Shown here: positions 24,664-35,200 of the stretch, piece after piece | Layout: the number at the start of each line of letters is the position of its first letter | How positions within the stretch are numbered: position 1 is the first letter of the stretch | Assembly: GCA_002633005.1 (NCBI GenBank) | Contig: NMRA01000124.1 | Coordinates: 307,788-371,787, forward strand | Length of the DNA stretch: 64,000 nucleotides | Direction of reading: 5' to 3' | Source of the DNA: Phoronis australis | Taxonomy: Eukaryota > Phoronida > Phoronidae | Notes under the pieces: generated by a model | Told to the model about the DNA's origin: nothing | The model's input: only the letters and a program-made list of their open reading frames with translations | The model's database searches: none | Translations under genes and position numbers: made by a program

Positions 24664-24747
24664 TTATCTCTTTCCTCCAACCCTGGGGGCTGACTTTGTC
24701 ATTGGCTTGGCTGCCTTCTGTGTCTTCTGACCTTTAGGTTGGGATGC
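24664..24747 (-). CDS. RPL24: RPL24 exon 5 (C-terminus and stop)
   Basis: Acceptor CTTTCAG at 24749-24748. It encodes 27 Lys/Gln-rich residues ending SAPRVGGKR and a TAA stop at 24666-24664, matching the family C-terminus. Confidence 0.95.
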   Translation of the reverse strand, partial: ASQPKGQKTQKAAKPMTKSAPRVGGKR

Positions 24748-27700
24748 CTGAAAGTAAGACGAGCAGCGTAATGTTCAATCTCGTAAATGCTTCAATAAAC
24801 AACAGCAACGCAGAGTGAGGATATACACCCACGACTGCACCGCAAACGCTGTGATTCTAGGGGTGTTTATTTGTATCATAAAAATGGCCATTAGATGGCT
24901 CAGAATAGGTTGAACCTATTCAAAAATGAGAGGATGACGTCCTCTTCACAGTAGAAATATAAATGCCAATTTTCAAAGTCATCTGTGGAGTGGTTTGGTT
25001 GATAGAGGGGCAGACACCAAAAAACACACTTGAAAATAGTAACAATGGCCAGTAGGTGGCACAAAATACCTGCAATGCATCTGAAAATGAGAGGATCCCC
25101 CATCTCACTAATAGATGCCAATCTGACAAATTTTATGAGTCTGTTGAAGATACAGCTCAAATAACAACAGCAGCGCCGAACGTTGGAACACCCACTGAAC
25201 ATCGCAGTGCGCCCATATACATGAGATTATCATTTCTCTGTAGGTTTTAAACCACTAGTCAAAAGAAGTAGGTTTTTATCACTGAAAACTCTGTTAGAAT
25301 AGTTTCAGACAAGTATGTGAAAATCTTGTTGATTGAAAGTAGAGGAAGCTATACAAAAGGGAAAGTATACTATATCAAATGGATCTTTAGACCGTAAGTT
25401 CTTTGCGTTGCTCTTCGAACTTCTTTTCCTTGAAAAGAGCCCCTTTCACATTGAAACCAGAGAAACAGATAATAACTGGCGATAATGCTATGAAAAAGAA
25501 CAATACAACTTCCTCAGCATTAACCACAGCCAGGCTTCGGGGTCCGATCTCCGACTCTGCCCAGATACAATCGCGCGACACGATTCCACAACAAATCTAC
25601 GAAATTTACTGATAGTGCGCTGTGCAATTGGTCAAAGTTGGAGTGCATCGATTAAACCCCAGGCCTCAATTTCTTGCACACCCCTTTATGAAACAATAAG
25701 GGAGAAAGCCTTCTTTACTTACTTTCGCCTGTTTCTTTTGGGCATCCTTAGCCTTCTGCTTTTCCTTTGCAGCTCTGGAAATTTGGAATAGACAAAGGAG
25801 TTATCACACCTATAGTGGAATTACTGACCCCCTAGCATCATTTCAGGGCCACAGATGCCTTGACTTTGGGGCTGAATATCAGCTTCATGATCACAGTCCC
25901 CTTCAATGAAGACGACCACATACACTGGAGGGCCATTTCACCGATCTCGACTGGTTTATGCCGAACAATTCTGACTTCCATTTGTTTATTTCCTGATGTA
26001 ATTTAGGCGCATTTGATACTGGTTGATGTGGTGGCAAATACACTGATTTCCCGAAATAAACAGAACTGCAAACTAACAGTAATACATCTAAGCAAAACTG
26101 TTAAAGAAATTTTATTTAAAGTTTGGAAGTCAACACAAATTTAGGAAAGAATTTCGGCGGAATTTTTATGTCCGACTTTTATACTCGCAGTGTCGACTTG
26201 GTGGCAACTTGGTATTTTTCCCAGATTGCCAAAAAATGACACGGTTGAAAAAAGGTGAGAATTATTGATGCAACTTCCATAATTTAAGGACTTGTATTTC
26301 TATTGAAATGAGGACAGTTTCAGATCTATCATTAGAAAAGAGCATAAGTAAAAAGAATTCATGATGAAAATAAATTGATAGAAAAACTAACATTAGTGAG
26401 TAACCAAACTTAGATACACTACAAATGCACTGAAAATTCAGGGAACAGTCAAGTCCCCAGAGATTGCTTCATGCAACCTGCCACAGGCCCCTAAACAACA
26501 TCACAATGAACTAAAGGCAGAACTGAAACAATCAGGCCAACTGAGAAAGCTTATCTATCTAATGTCAGATTTAATAAAACAGACCCATGCAGCACCTTTA
26601 AAATTGTACAGTCTCCAGGCTCAGTCAGTGAGCAGAATAAGTCTTGCTAGGAAAAAAAACAGTACCTTTCAGGAGACCTCTGCAGAGCGAGAACATGGAA
26701 CCATTGTTCTATTTTTTATAACATGCAACAGCTAATATTTTATTTAGTTTTTCTAGAGAGCAAATGCAGTGTGACCCTTGTTTCTTCATGTAGTTTCTCT
26801 GCTGCCAATTTACTTTCGGTGAACTAGACTTGAAATGTTGCTGGATTGGTATTTAACCTTTCATTTGCTACTGAACTTGAAGCAGTTTTAAACTGATACC
26901 TTCAGCCAAGAATAGTTTGCAGATAACTCAGATTCTTATTCATTGACACCAGAATGCATTAAATTTCAATCTTAGTCTGAAGAAGTAACGAACAGTCAGA
27001 TTTTTCCCCTAACCGAGAGATCATTTCTATACAGAGTAAGGAACTGGGTAATTTCACAAGAATTGCACAATGGTAAGTGGCTTTATTTTCAAAGAAAGTA
27101 CAGGTTTAATGCTGCTTAAATTAAAGTAACCTCCCCCAAACCTATTATCACTCCATTTACCTAATGGCCTGATCTCGCTGAGCCTTCCTGACCTCTGGCT
27201 TCTGATTCCTTTTGGCCATTATATCACTGAGGGAGGCCCCAGTGACGGGCCGCTGGAACTTGGTCGTGCGGCGCGTCCTCCTTTTGGATACCTCCTCCAT
27301 CAGACCCTTCTTGTGTTTGCGTCGGTACAGCACCGTCCAGTTAATTTTGCGAGGGTTGCGCTTCATGGCATGCGACTTCTCACACTTTCCATTCAAAAAC
27401 TGGAAACTCTGAAAATGAATATTAAGTTGTCAGTTCATGAGGGACTGCACTCCGATCAAGATAGCACAATGTCTGGCACATGAAGTTTGTAGAGAGCAAA
27501 AACGAGACGTTTTTCAATGATAAATCACATTTGGCTGGGTGTCTGACTGCTGTGTGTGAACTTGGAATCTTGCTTAAAGTCCTTCTATCACGCGTTGTTA
27601 ACCCTTATTACATGGTTAGAGGATGTTATAAGGATCCAAGAAGTACCTACCCCATAAATACACGATCCGTACTCGAAAAAAGGTTTAAATGAACGTGCCG

Positions 27701-30700
27701 CTCACGATTCGCACCCGAAAAAAACCCCGCCATTTTGAACTTGCTGCAAACCCGGAAGTACAATTCATTCAGGAACCCAGGCTAAGAAAACGCCATCAGT
27801 GTGAGTGCCTGTTACCAGCCTGCAAACGGGGATAAAATAATCGACAGCGCGCCTTAATTTTAATAAAATCAAAATACGGACAATTTTATCGAATTTGCTG
27901 AAGAAATGTGGCGAATAAATATTGACAGAAATTATTTTGCCAGACTCAGGACCGCAGCTATCGGACCCGGTGCCGATCGAGACCAGACACTGGCGAACGG
28001 TAAACGCATGTGGTTGCAAGCTGTTTTGTCAAAGTAAAATGGTCAAATCATAAATGCTGCATATATTCAAGGGTAGTTTCAGACACTTGCATGAAATTAC
28101 TATAGCGGCTGGTTAGTACATCTTACATTTTTGCACAAAAAACACAAAAATGGAACAAAGTTTCTTTTTTGTAGCAACATTTGTCAAAATGTACCAACGT
28201 TAAATCTTCACAAATTACAAAGTAGCCGATTGAACATGCCTTTCAGTTCAGCAAAAGTCGCCTTGTTGTCGGTGCCACCAGAAATGAGACGAAGTTCAAT
28301 GGGAATTGTGAGCACATTTATCACTTAATGAGTAACAACTGCGAGGCTGAAATTTGGTGAACACTGTTAAATCGTGCAGAATAGTAAGTAAAGATATGTC
28401 TAACTAAATTTCACCGTAATTTGTTGGCGAAAACAATTTACACAAATTTTTGAACTCGTAACTTATCCCACTGTCCTCCAATATGGCCGACGCGATCCAA
28501 GCAAAGTGACCCAAATTTCGCCACAAAACTTGCAATAACTTTACACTGCTTGCCCCGATTTTGATACTTTTTTGATTTTTACTGAGTAGAATGCACTACC
28601 TTTCCGATGATAGCAAAGTACTTTTTCAAAACAAGAAAAAAAAATAAAACCGAAAAAAATTGGTTCGACTCATATTGGTTCCTAGGTTCGACCGGCCTAC
28701 GTAAGGAACTAAACACCAATGCTATTTTAACATACTAAGTACGCGTAACATTCCAAAAAAAAAATCAACGACCACTAACTACAAACTATATATACAGTAC
28801 ATATGCAAACGAATCACGAGATATTACTAATAAAACGAAATAATGAAGACTTTTCGAGCAAGCGATAGCACATTCAGTTACAAGGAAAAAATGGCGGCGT
28901 GCAGGACAAGTTCCTGAACTGATGAGCAGGAAATGTGGGTACGGAAATAACCGATGACAACCGGTAATCATACGCTCAGAGAGAAGGGTCAAATACTGTT
29001 CAAAAATCGCTTTTGGCAAGAAAGGCGAAAAGAATATAAAGAAAGGGTGTCAAAAATAAGATTTTATGTAGTAAGTATTTTCGGATACTGGAACCATATG
29101 GGCAGTTTGAGAGAAGGACTTTAATCTCAAGATCATGTATGCATAATCTTGTAATACACTATGAGACTTGGAAAGTTCACACAATTAATCACGTTCACGT
29201 AGATAAAAATTTGCACTGCACTAAAGCAAATTACATTTTAATAAAAACAATAACACAAATAACCATCCTCTTTTCAACTTATTCAAAATAAAAATAATAA
29301 CCATTCCCATATTCGGTTTTTGAGACACAAGATAGGGTACAAAGGAGAAAATTGGGGACCATGAGGCCAACAACTGCAAACATTCTTTACAATGAACAAA
29401 AAATTCACCTACACATAGTGTACCTAATTATCGGACGGACCCTAAATATCGGACATTACATAAAATCTTAACATAAAATCTTACTTGAAGCATAATCTGA
29501 GAAATATACGACACAAATTTTTGTTCCGCTGTAATGCATTCAATATCCGGCACTGTCTCGTTTTTTTTTCTAGCGTTGCCTCGTTTTGATTTTACCGACA
29601 GAGGGTGCAATTTAGACGCCCAAGTCAGCCTAAAATGGACGATCGCATAAATCGGTTATGAAAGTTGAAAACAAAATCTTTTTCCACAATGAAAGCATCT
29701 AATTGAACTAACAATATGTCACAATTTCATTTTTTCATTTGTTTTTAAACTCAAGTCAAACCATGGCCACGCACATGTGTGTGTCATATCAAGAAGGGAG
29801 ATACTAAAAACTGATCAAGGAGTTTGCACGCGCTTTAGTCGCCTGCACTGGTTCATCGAAACGACTTGGTGCTGTCATCAGACTTCATGTCATGGATAAT
29901 TTTGTTGCGAATGGAGCTGTGTTGTAGCAGCATAAGACAAAACACTAGAGCTGAAATTTGGCTTCAAGGTGCCCGCGGTCATTACTTGGTTAGTCAGTTT
30001 TCCGCAGTGTGGCGTATAGTGAAACACGGTAGGGAGGACAATCAAAAAGTAGGTCACGGTGCTCCATATCTGCCTCCGTGTAAAACCCACGTCGGTAAAT
30101 TACCCGATTTCCGACTTCAAAGTTAACTATAAGACAATTTTGTGTTATAAATCATTACCTTAGTCATTATTTGTAAGTTTGTAATCTTTTTGTCTCAAAT
30201 TATCGCTGATAAATCATTTTTTGTAAGCATTTTTTAGCGGACGATTTTCCGCCATGCGATCAACTTTCGAAAAAGTACCTCTTGTTCCTCCTATCCAAAA
30301 GAGCACTATACTCTCAAATACAAACATGAAATTTGGACAGGATGTAGTTTAGATGCGTGCGCATCTCCTGAAGTTGTTTTCTCGAAGTCAAAGCCAAGTT
30401 TTCATGGCGAATTTTCGATCGTCCGGAAGGCCTAATTTTGGTCGGTCGGGAGATTGATGTTTTTCCAGTTGCGCAATATGCCCCCCCGATTTTTAGATGA
30501 GGAATTTATCACTCTTTTAATTGGTAATTATTTCATTTTCAGAAATTCTGTCAAACTGCTGCGCATTGGCACTTTTCAAACAGCAGTCGTTAGTTCACTA
30601 AGTCGCCGCATGTCAGCGCCACCATCGGCTACGTTGAAGTTCNACAATAACACAAATAACCATCCTCTTTTCAACTTATTCAAAATAAAAATAATTACCA

Positions 30701-31973
30701 TTCCCATATTAGGTTTTTGAGACACAAGATAGGGTACAAAGGAGAAAATTGGGGACCATGAAGCCAACAACTGCAAACATTCTTTACAATGAACAATGAA
30801 TTCACCTACACATAGTGTACCTAATTATCGGACAGACCCTAAATATCGGACATTACATAAAATCTTACTTGAAGCATAATCTGAGAAATATACGACACAA
30901 ATTTTTGTTCCGCTGTAATGCATTCAATATCCGGCACTATCTCGTTTTTTTTTCTAGCGTTGCCTCATTTTGATTTTACCGACAGAGGGTGCAATTTAGA
31001 CGCCCAAGTCAGCCTAAAATGGACGATGGCATAAATCGGTTATATAAGTTGAAAACAAAATCTTTTTCCACAATGAAAGCATCTAATTGAACTAACAATA
31101 AGTCAAAATTTCATTTTTTCATTTGTTTTTAAACTCAAGTCAAACCATGGCCGCGCACATGTGTGTGTCATATCAAGAAGGGAGATACTAAAAACTGATC
31201 AATGAGTTTGCACGCGCTTTAGTCGCCTGCACTGGTTCATCGAAACGACTTGGTGCTGCCATCAGACTTCATGTCATGGATAATTTTGTTGCGAATGGAG
31301 CTGTGTCGTAGCAGCATAAGTCAAAACACTAGAGCTGAAATTTGGCTTCAAGGTGCCCGCAGTCATTACTTGGTTAGTCAGTTTTCCGCAGTGTGGCGTA
31401 TAGTGAAACACGGTGTTCGATATTTAGGTTCTACCAAGATTTGCCAGTTGACTTTTTAACTACCAGTCGGAACATAAATGTGCTTTTCGGTGACAAGATA
31501 TAGTAACACAACAATTCTAGAAAGGTAAGCCTTTATTTCAGCAAATAATTTACAACAATCCGTAGTATTTTCAATTAAATTTAATGCAAAATGTGCAAAA
31601 ACGTCCGATACTTAGGTCACTTGACTGTAATTGCCTTGAAGGATATTTAACTTCAAGTTCACGCATACGTGACAGTGAGATTAAGTAGGAGGTATACCAA
31701 GTAGGATTCCCAGTTCAAGCACAGCATGACAACAAAAAAAATGAAAATTGTACCTACCCTTCCGTCGATTTTACACACTCTTTTCCCATGACCAGGGTAT
31801 ATTTTGTAGCCGCTGAAGGCACACAGCTCAACCCTAGAACGAAATAATTATAAAATATGACGCTACAAATTACACACATGAGTATTTCAGGAAATTTATT
31901 TTTATTATGAAAGATTTATTTACGATGATGACAGATTTTTAACCAAGCTCCGAATATTTTTCACTCACTTCAT
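24664..31973 (-). CDS. RPL24: Ribosomal protein L24 (eL24), whole gene, 5 exons
   Basis: The coding exons on the minus strand are 31973-31969, 31833-31758, 27408-27161, 25774-25723 and 24747-24664. They join in phase to 465 nt and 154 residues (human is 157). The protein has the eL24 N-terminal zinc-ribbon-like domain start [20 protein letters not shown], the core [20 protein letters not shown], the segment [20 protein letters not shown], a Lys/Ala-rich tail and the family end SAPRVGGKR. It is a cytoplasmic 60S ribosomal subunit protein. All introns are GT-AG. Intron 2 appears as 4.3 kb but is probably inflated by an assembly duplication of about 1.4 kb. The gene shares its 5' region head to head with CEP97. 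Confidence 0.97.
24865..25245 (-). repeat. Interspersed repeat with ~135-bp modules, in RPL24 intron 4
   Basis: Read on the minus strand, it shows repeated modules ending TGGCCATT and contains CCCCTCTATCAACCAAAC and TTTCTACTGTGAAGAGGACG. These match modules at 45.4 kb in CEP97 closely. Its end near 24865 (TATGATACAAATAA) is shared with the end of the CEP97 copy near 45790, so both have the same terminus. Confidence 0.7.
25723..25774 (-). CDS. RPL24: RPL24 exon 4
   Basis: Acceptor TTTCCAG at 25776-25775 and donor GTAAGT at 25722. It encodes the Lys-rich helix ([17 protein letters not shown]) that follows QAIR in eL24. Confidence 0.93.
25775..27160 (-). other. RPL24 intron 3
   Basis: 1.4-kb AT-rich intron. 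On the strand opposite to RPL24, 26362-26434 has boxes resembling a C/D snoRNA (see findings). No coding signal. Confidence 0.6.
27161..27408 (-). CDS. RPL24: RPL24 exon 3 (core)
   Basis: Acceptor TTTTCAG at 27410-27409 and donor AG|GTAAAT at 27160. It encodes [10 protein letters not shown] through [13 protein letters not shown], the most conserved part of eL24. The first codon is Ser where vertebrates have Val. Confidence 0.96.
29247..30030. repeat. Duplicated block in RPL24 intron 2, copy 1
   Basis: 784 bp, nearly identical to 30644-31414. The length difference of 13 bp is explained by one short tandem unit near 29465. It ends at GAAACACGGT, after which the two copies diverge completely. 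Confidence 0.9.
30644..31414. repeat. Duplicated block in RPL24 intron 2, copy 2
   Basis: 771 bp, beginning directly after the single N at 30643 and ending at GAAACACGGT. Only scattered single-base differences from copy 1, at a level expected for alleles. Confidence 0.9.
31758..31833 (-). CDS. RPL24: RPL24 exon 2
   Basis: Acceptor TTCTAG at 31835-31834 and donor AGG|GTAGGT at 31757. Together with exon 1 it encodes 27 residues, with the [13 protein letters not shown] signature of eL24. Confidence 0.95.
31969..31973 (-). CDS. RPL24: RPL24 exon 1 (ATG + 2 nt)
   Basis: The first coding exon carries only ATGAA before a GTGAGTG donor at 31968. A start codon followed by an early intron is common in ribosomal protein genes. 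The joined sequence gives MKVELC, the expected eL24 N-terminus. Confidence 0.93.
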
Positions 31974-32279
31974 GATGGCGGATAGGTAAAAGGAGGATTG
32001 TGGGTAATTGTAGCTTCCTTCACAAAACTGTGTTATTGCATATTATTGGTTCCTCTGAGATCGAAATATAAATCTTGCATTTGCTGTTTTAGGCGAAATA
32101 TTTCTCCTATAGAATACATGAACTGAAACATTTTTCTTCAAAGTTTCGTCTTGCGAACAGAATAAGAAACAATGCAAGCCAAATATAGACGTTAACGAAA
32201 CAACAACAAATGAAATGTTTTGTTTACGTTTTGGTTACCCAATCAAAACAGACGAGACAAGTCCGCGGGAAGACTCAAA
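31974..32279. promoter_or_regulatory. Bidirectional RPL24/CEP97 promoter
   Basis: 306 bp separate the two start codons. On the RPL24 side, the minus strand has a pyrimidine run (TCCTCCTTTT, about 31997-31988) 15 to 24 nt before the ATG, as expected for a 5'-TOP transcription start. ATGGCGG motifs (YY1-like core) occur at 31974-31980 and across the CEP97 ATG at 32280. A CCAAT box points towards CEP97 at 32239-32243, and an inverted one (ATTGG, 32045-32049) points towards RPL24. There is no obvious TATA box. This fits a housekeeping bidirectional promoter. Confidence 0.7.
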
Positions 32280-32292
32280 ATGGCGGACCCAG
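32280..32292 (+). CDS. CEP97: CEP97 exon 1
   Basis: ATG GCG GAC CCA G, then a GTAAAT donor. It encodes MADP and one base of a Gly codon. Chosen because it is close to the shared promoter, has a strong start context and fits the phase of exon 2. Confidence 0.8.
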
Positions 32293-35200
32293 GTAAATAT
32301 TGGTCTGTAGAATTATCACGAATTTTTGTGACATTAGCAGATGCTGTTAAGCAATAAATGGTCCACGAAAGTCTGCCGTAAGGGACAGGGTTGGTGATCC
32401 TCCTGGGTAATTTGTAAACCGATGGTTATTGTCAGGGCGGCATCTGGCAATAACTTTACGTGAACATACACACATACACAACACAGACCATTGATTGAGG
32501 TTATTAAAATGAACCTTCTGCTTAAGTGAAATTTGTTTTTTCTTATAGCTCATTCCAAGCCTTAACCTAGAATTTAATTGCAAAACCTGCGTATCTTGTG
32601 TTTAATCTTGACATTATGTGCTAGTTTTTGTTAAAGCACAACGGACACTCGGTTTTGGCGGACATTTCCGATGTCCGACCACACGTTTAGTCGTGGTAAA
32701 TCACCATGGTAAATGCCAGATTTCGCTGTAGGCCAGCGTTATAAGCCAGCAACCTGTGGTACCACAGTTATAAACAACATTGTTTTGCATAACCAGAGCT
32801 CAATTACATTAAAACTGAAACTAAATTATGTGGAGGGCACTCAAATAACATTCGTCGACGCGCAGAAACAGAGCTCCGGAATTGCGTCGGGAGCGTCCGC
32901 CAATAGCCCGGATGCTTGAAGGTCATCTGCCATGAAGTTTTACGTCATGGAATAAGGTCGTTGAATTAGTGATTTTGGCATTTTTTGACAGTTTTGTCAT
33001 CAAATCACCACTCGAAGGAAATTTGAAGAGATCAAATGAAAGAAGGTATTCAAAGATTTGTTCGATACTAATTTCGTGGAGTTCCGTGCACATTTGAGTA
33101 GAAAATTTTGAGCAAACAGATTTTGAGTGTCCAACCTTTTTTTTAGTGAGTGATGTCAGTCGTGATCGAGGAACAGATAAATTCAAGCGCCTGTGTCACA
33201 AACCACTGCTGTTTAGAAGTGCTGGCTTTACTTGCAGTAATTGCAAGCGACGGTTGTCAAAGAAATTTGATGAAATGCGGAATGTGCTATCTTCACAATA
33301 ATTCAAAAACACACCTGGATTATACAATGATCATCCTCTGGCTCTGTTTTTAATGTTTACTGCACAAGAATTAGCTACCCAAAATTAAAAAATGTTGATA
33401 AAAAAGACCACCTCCTTCGACGTCTGTTTCCGCTTCCACAAGATTAAGATCTCTAAGTTCGCTCTCGTTTCTAAATCAACCAATGCCATTCAAGTACAAA
33501 CTAGGTCATTAGGTAAACTGTTGACATGTTTTGGCAAATCGCAACATCAACTTGCGGTAGTATACTTATACTCAGCGATAAGATGGCGTCGAGAGCAATT
33601 AAGACATGTGTATGAAAAATGTTGACACTTTTACATATTCAGTTGTCTTCTTTTTTGAAATGACTTTCTGTTTTCGTTATCAACTGATACTGTATTTAAT
33701 TGCTTCATTCAGGCCTTGCAACCACATATATGATTATAATTTGCAATATTTGGACAAAATGTATGCCACAGTTTAACAACCTTGTGGAGCGTGTCTGTAA
33801 ATACTTATTTACATAAAGATTACATGTCTAACACTTGTCGATCCACAAGTGATTGCCTACCCATAAAAACTTACTCATCCAGGGAATAACATGGAATGAA
33901 ACTTGCATTTTTTAACTTTGAAGTATAATTAAAACATACCGTGACTCTAGAGACAATTAAGTTAACATATTTAGAACTTATCCATGAAAATCTGTTGCAG
34001 TTCAATCGAGCTTCCCTTAACGGGTGCCATTTTACAAAAGGTATGCGAAATCATGCCTGTTGACTAACAAAAAAACTCCAAGGGACACAAATCTTTCAGA
34101 TTTCACTGGATATCTTCCCATGCGCCAGCGTCACGCGCCAGCGTCACGCGCTTCCCACAGTCTCAATTTAGTCACTTGACTACTAGTATGTCTGGCAGAA
34201 ACTTTAACAAAACAGCTCCGACTACAACCTTCAAAGCTGGTGCAAAGTTTAACCAACAACAACACTTGATGACTGTGAGATAATTTATTTACGCCTTCCA
34301 ATATTTAGTCAATCTCAACTTAAACGGCTCTGATGCTGGAGACTGACTAACTGTCAATAAACTCTTTTTTACTTAGTTCGACTTGTTACTGTAACTCCTA
34401 TAGTTTATTCACACAGGCTATTACCAGTGCAGTTTACTTACTTAGCCACATGTTAAAATTGTCTGTTGACAGACAAGTTTTTATATGCACATGACAAGGT
34501 CACAACTTTTTGGTCATGTGACCTTAAATTTGCATATTTAGGACAAAAACTGGGATACGGTCATGGTAGTTTGTCAATTATTTACGTTGAGTTTATTATT
34601 CACAGGTAAAGTTCCATTTCTAGTCATTGTTTAATGTATTCTTTATTTTCTCAAACAAAATGTAAATTCTGTTTGGTTGAGCAGCTCCATTACACGATCA
34701 CTTTCTGTATGCGACTGCCTATGCCATCCGCAGATGATGAATTTGCCTAGCAAGTCTGTAGTGCCTAGCGATAGCCTTGTGATGGTGTTGCACAATCAAG
34801 TCATGTTGATAAGTGTGTGAGCCGTGTTGATAAGTGTGTGTACTAAGTTGTTCGGACACCCTGACTGAATGTGGGTAAATCATACAACAGAGGCGGATCT
34901 ATGGGATGGGGGGCGGGGTTCAGGGGTTTTAAACCCTCCTCCCCGCTGGGACAGGATGAAAAATAAAAGTTAAAATAAACATTGCCAGAAAATGAAATCA
35001 GCTACAAAAAACAAACTAATCTTACACAGGAGGGAGGAAACTCCCCCCCTCGGCGCTATCCGCCTCGTATTTGCTCCTAAACCCTCCCTAACTGAAAACG
35101 TAGATCTGCCACAGAATGTACAGCCCTAAATGAGAGACAGCTTGACATGTATGTACGCATCATTTTTGCAGGCTCTGGGGAAAGTGTGCTGGATTACAGT

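Larger units (their letters stand above)
27409..31757 (-). other. RPL24 intron 2, containing a duplicated block
   Basis: This is the longest RPL24 intron. It contains two ~780-bp near-identical blocks (29247-30030 and 30644-31414), with a single N at the seam at 30643. A motif containing TTAATCTCAAGATCA occurs at about 29112, with an inverted relative near 31645. No coding exon. Confidence 0.6.

Noticed and set aside
34496-34528. AGGTCA/TGACCT nuclear-receptor inverted site in CEP97 intron 1
   Set aside because: The half-sites are too far apart for a standard response element and occur by chance often.
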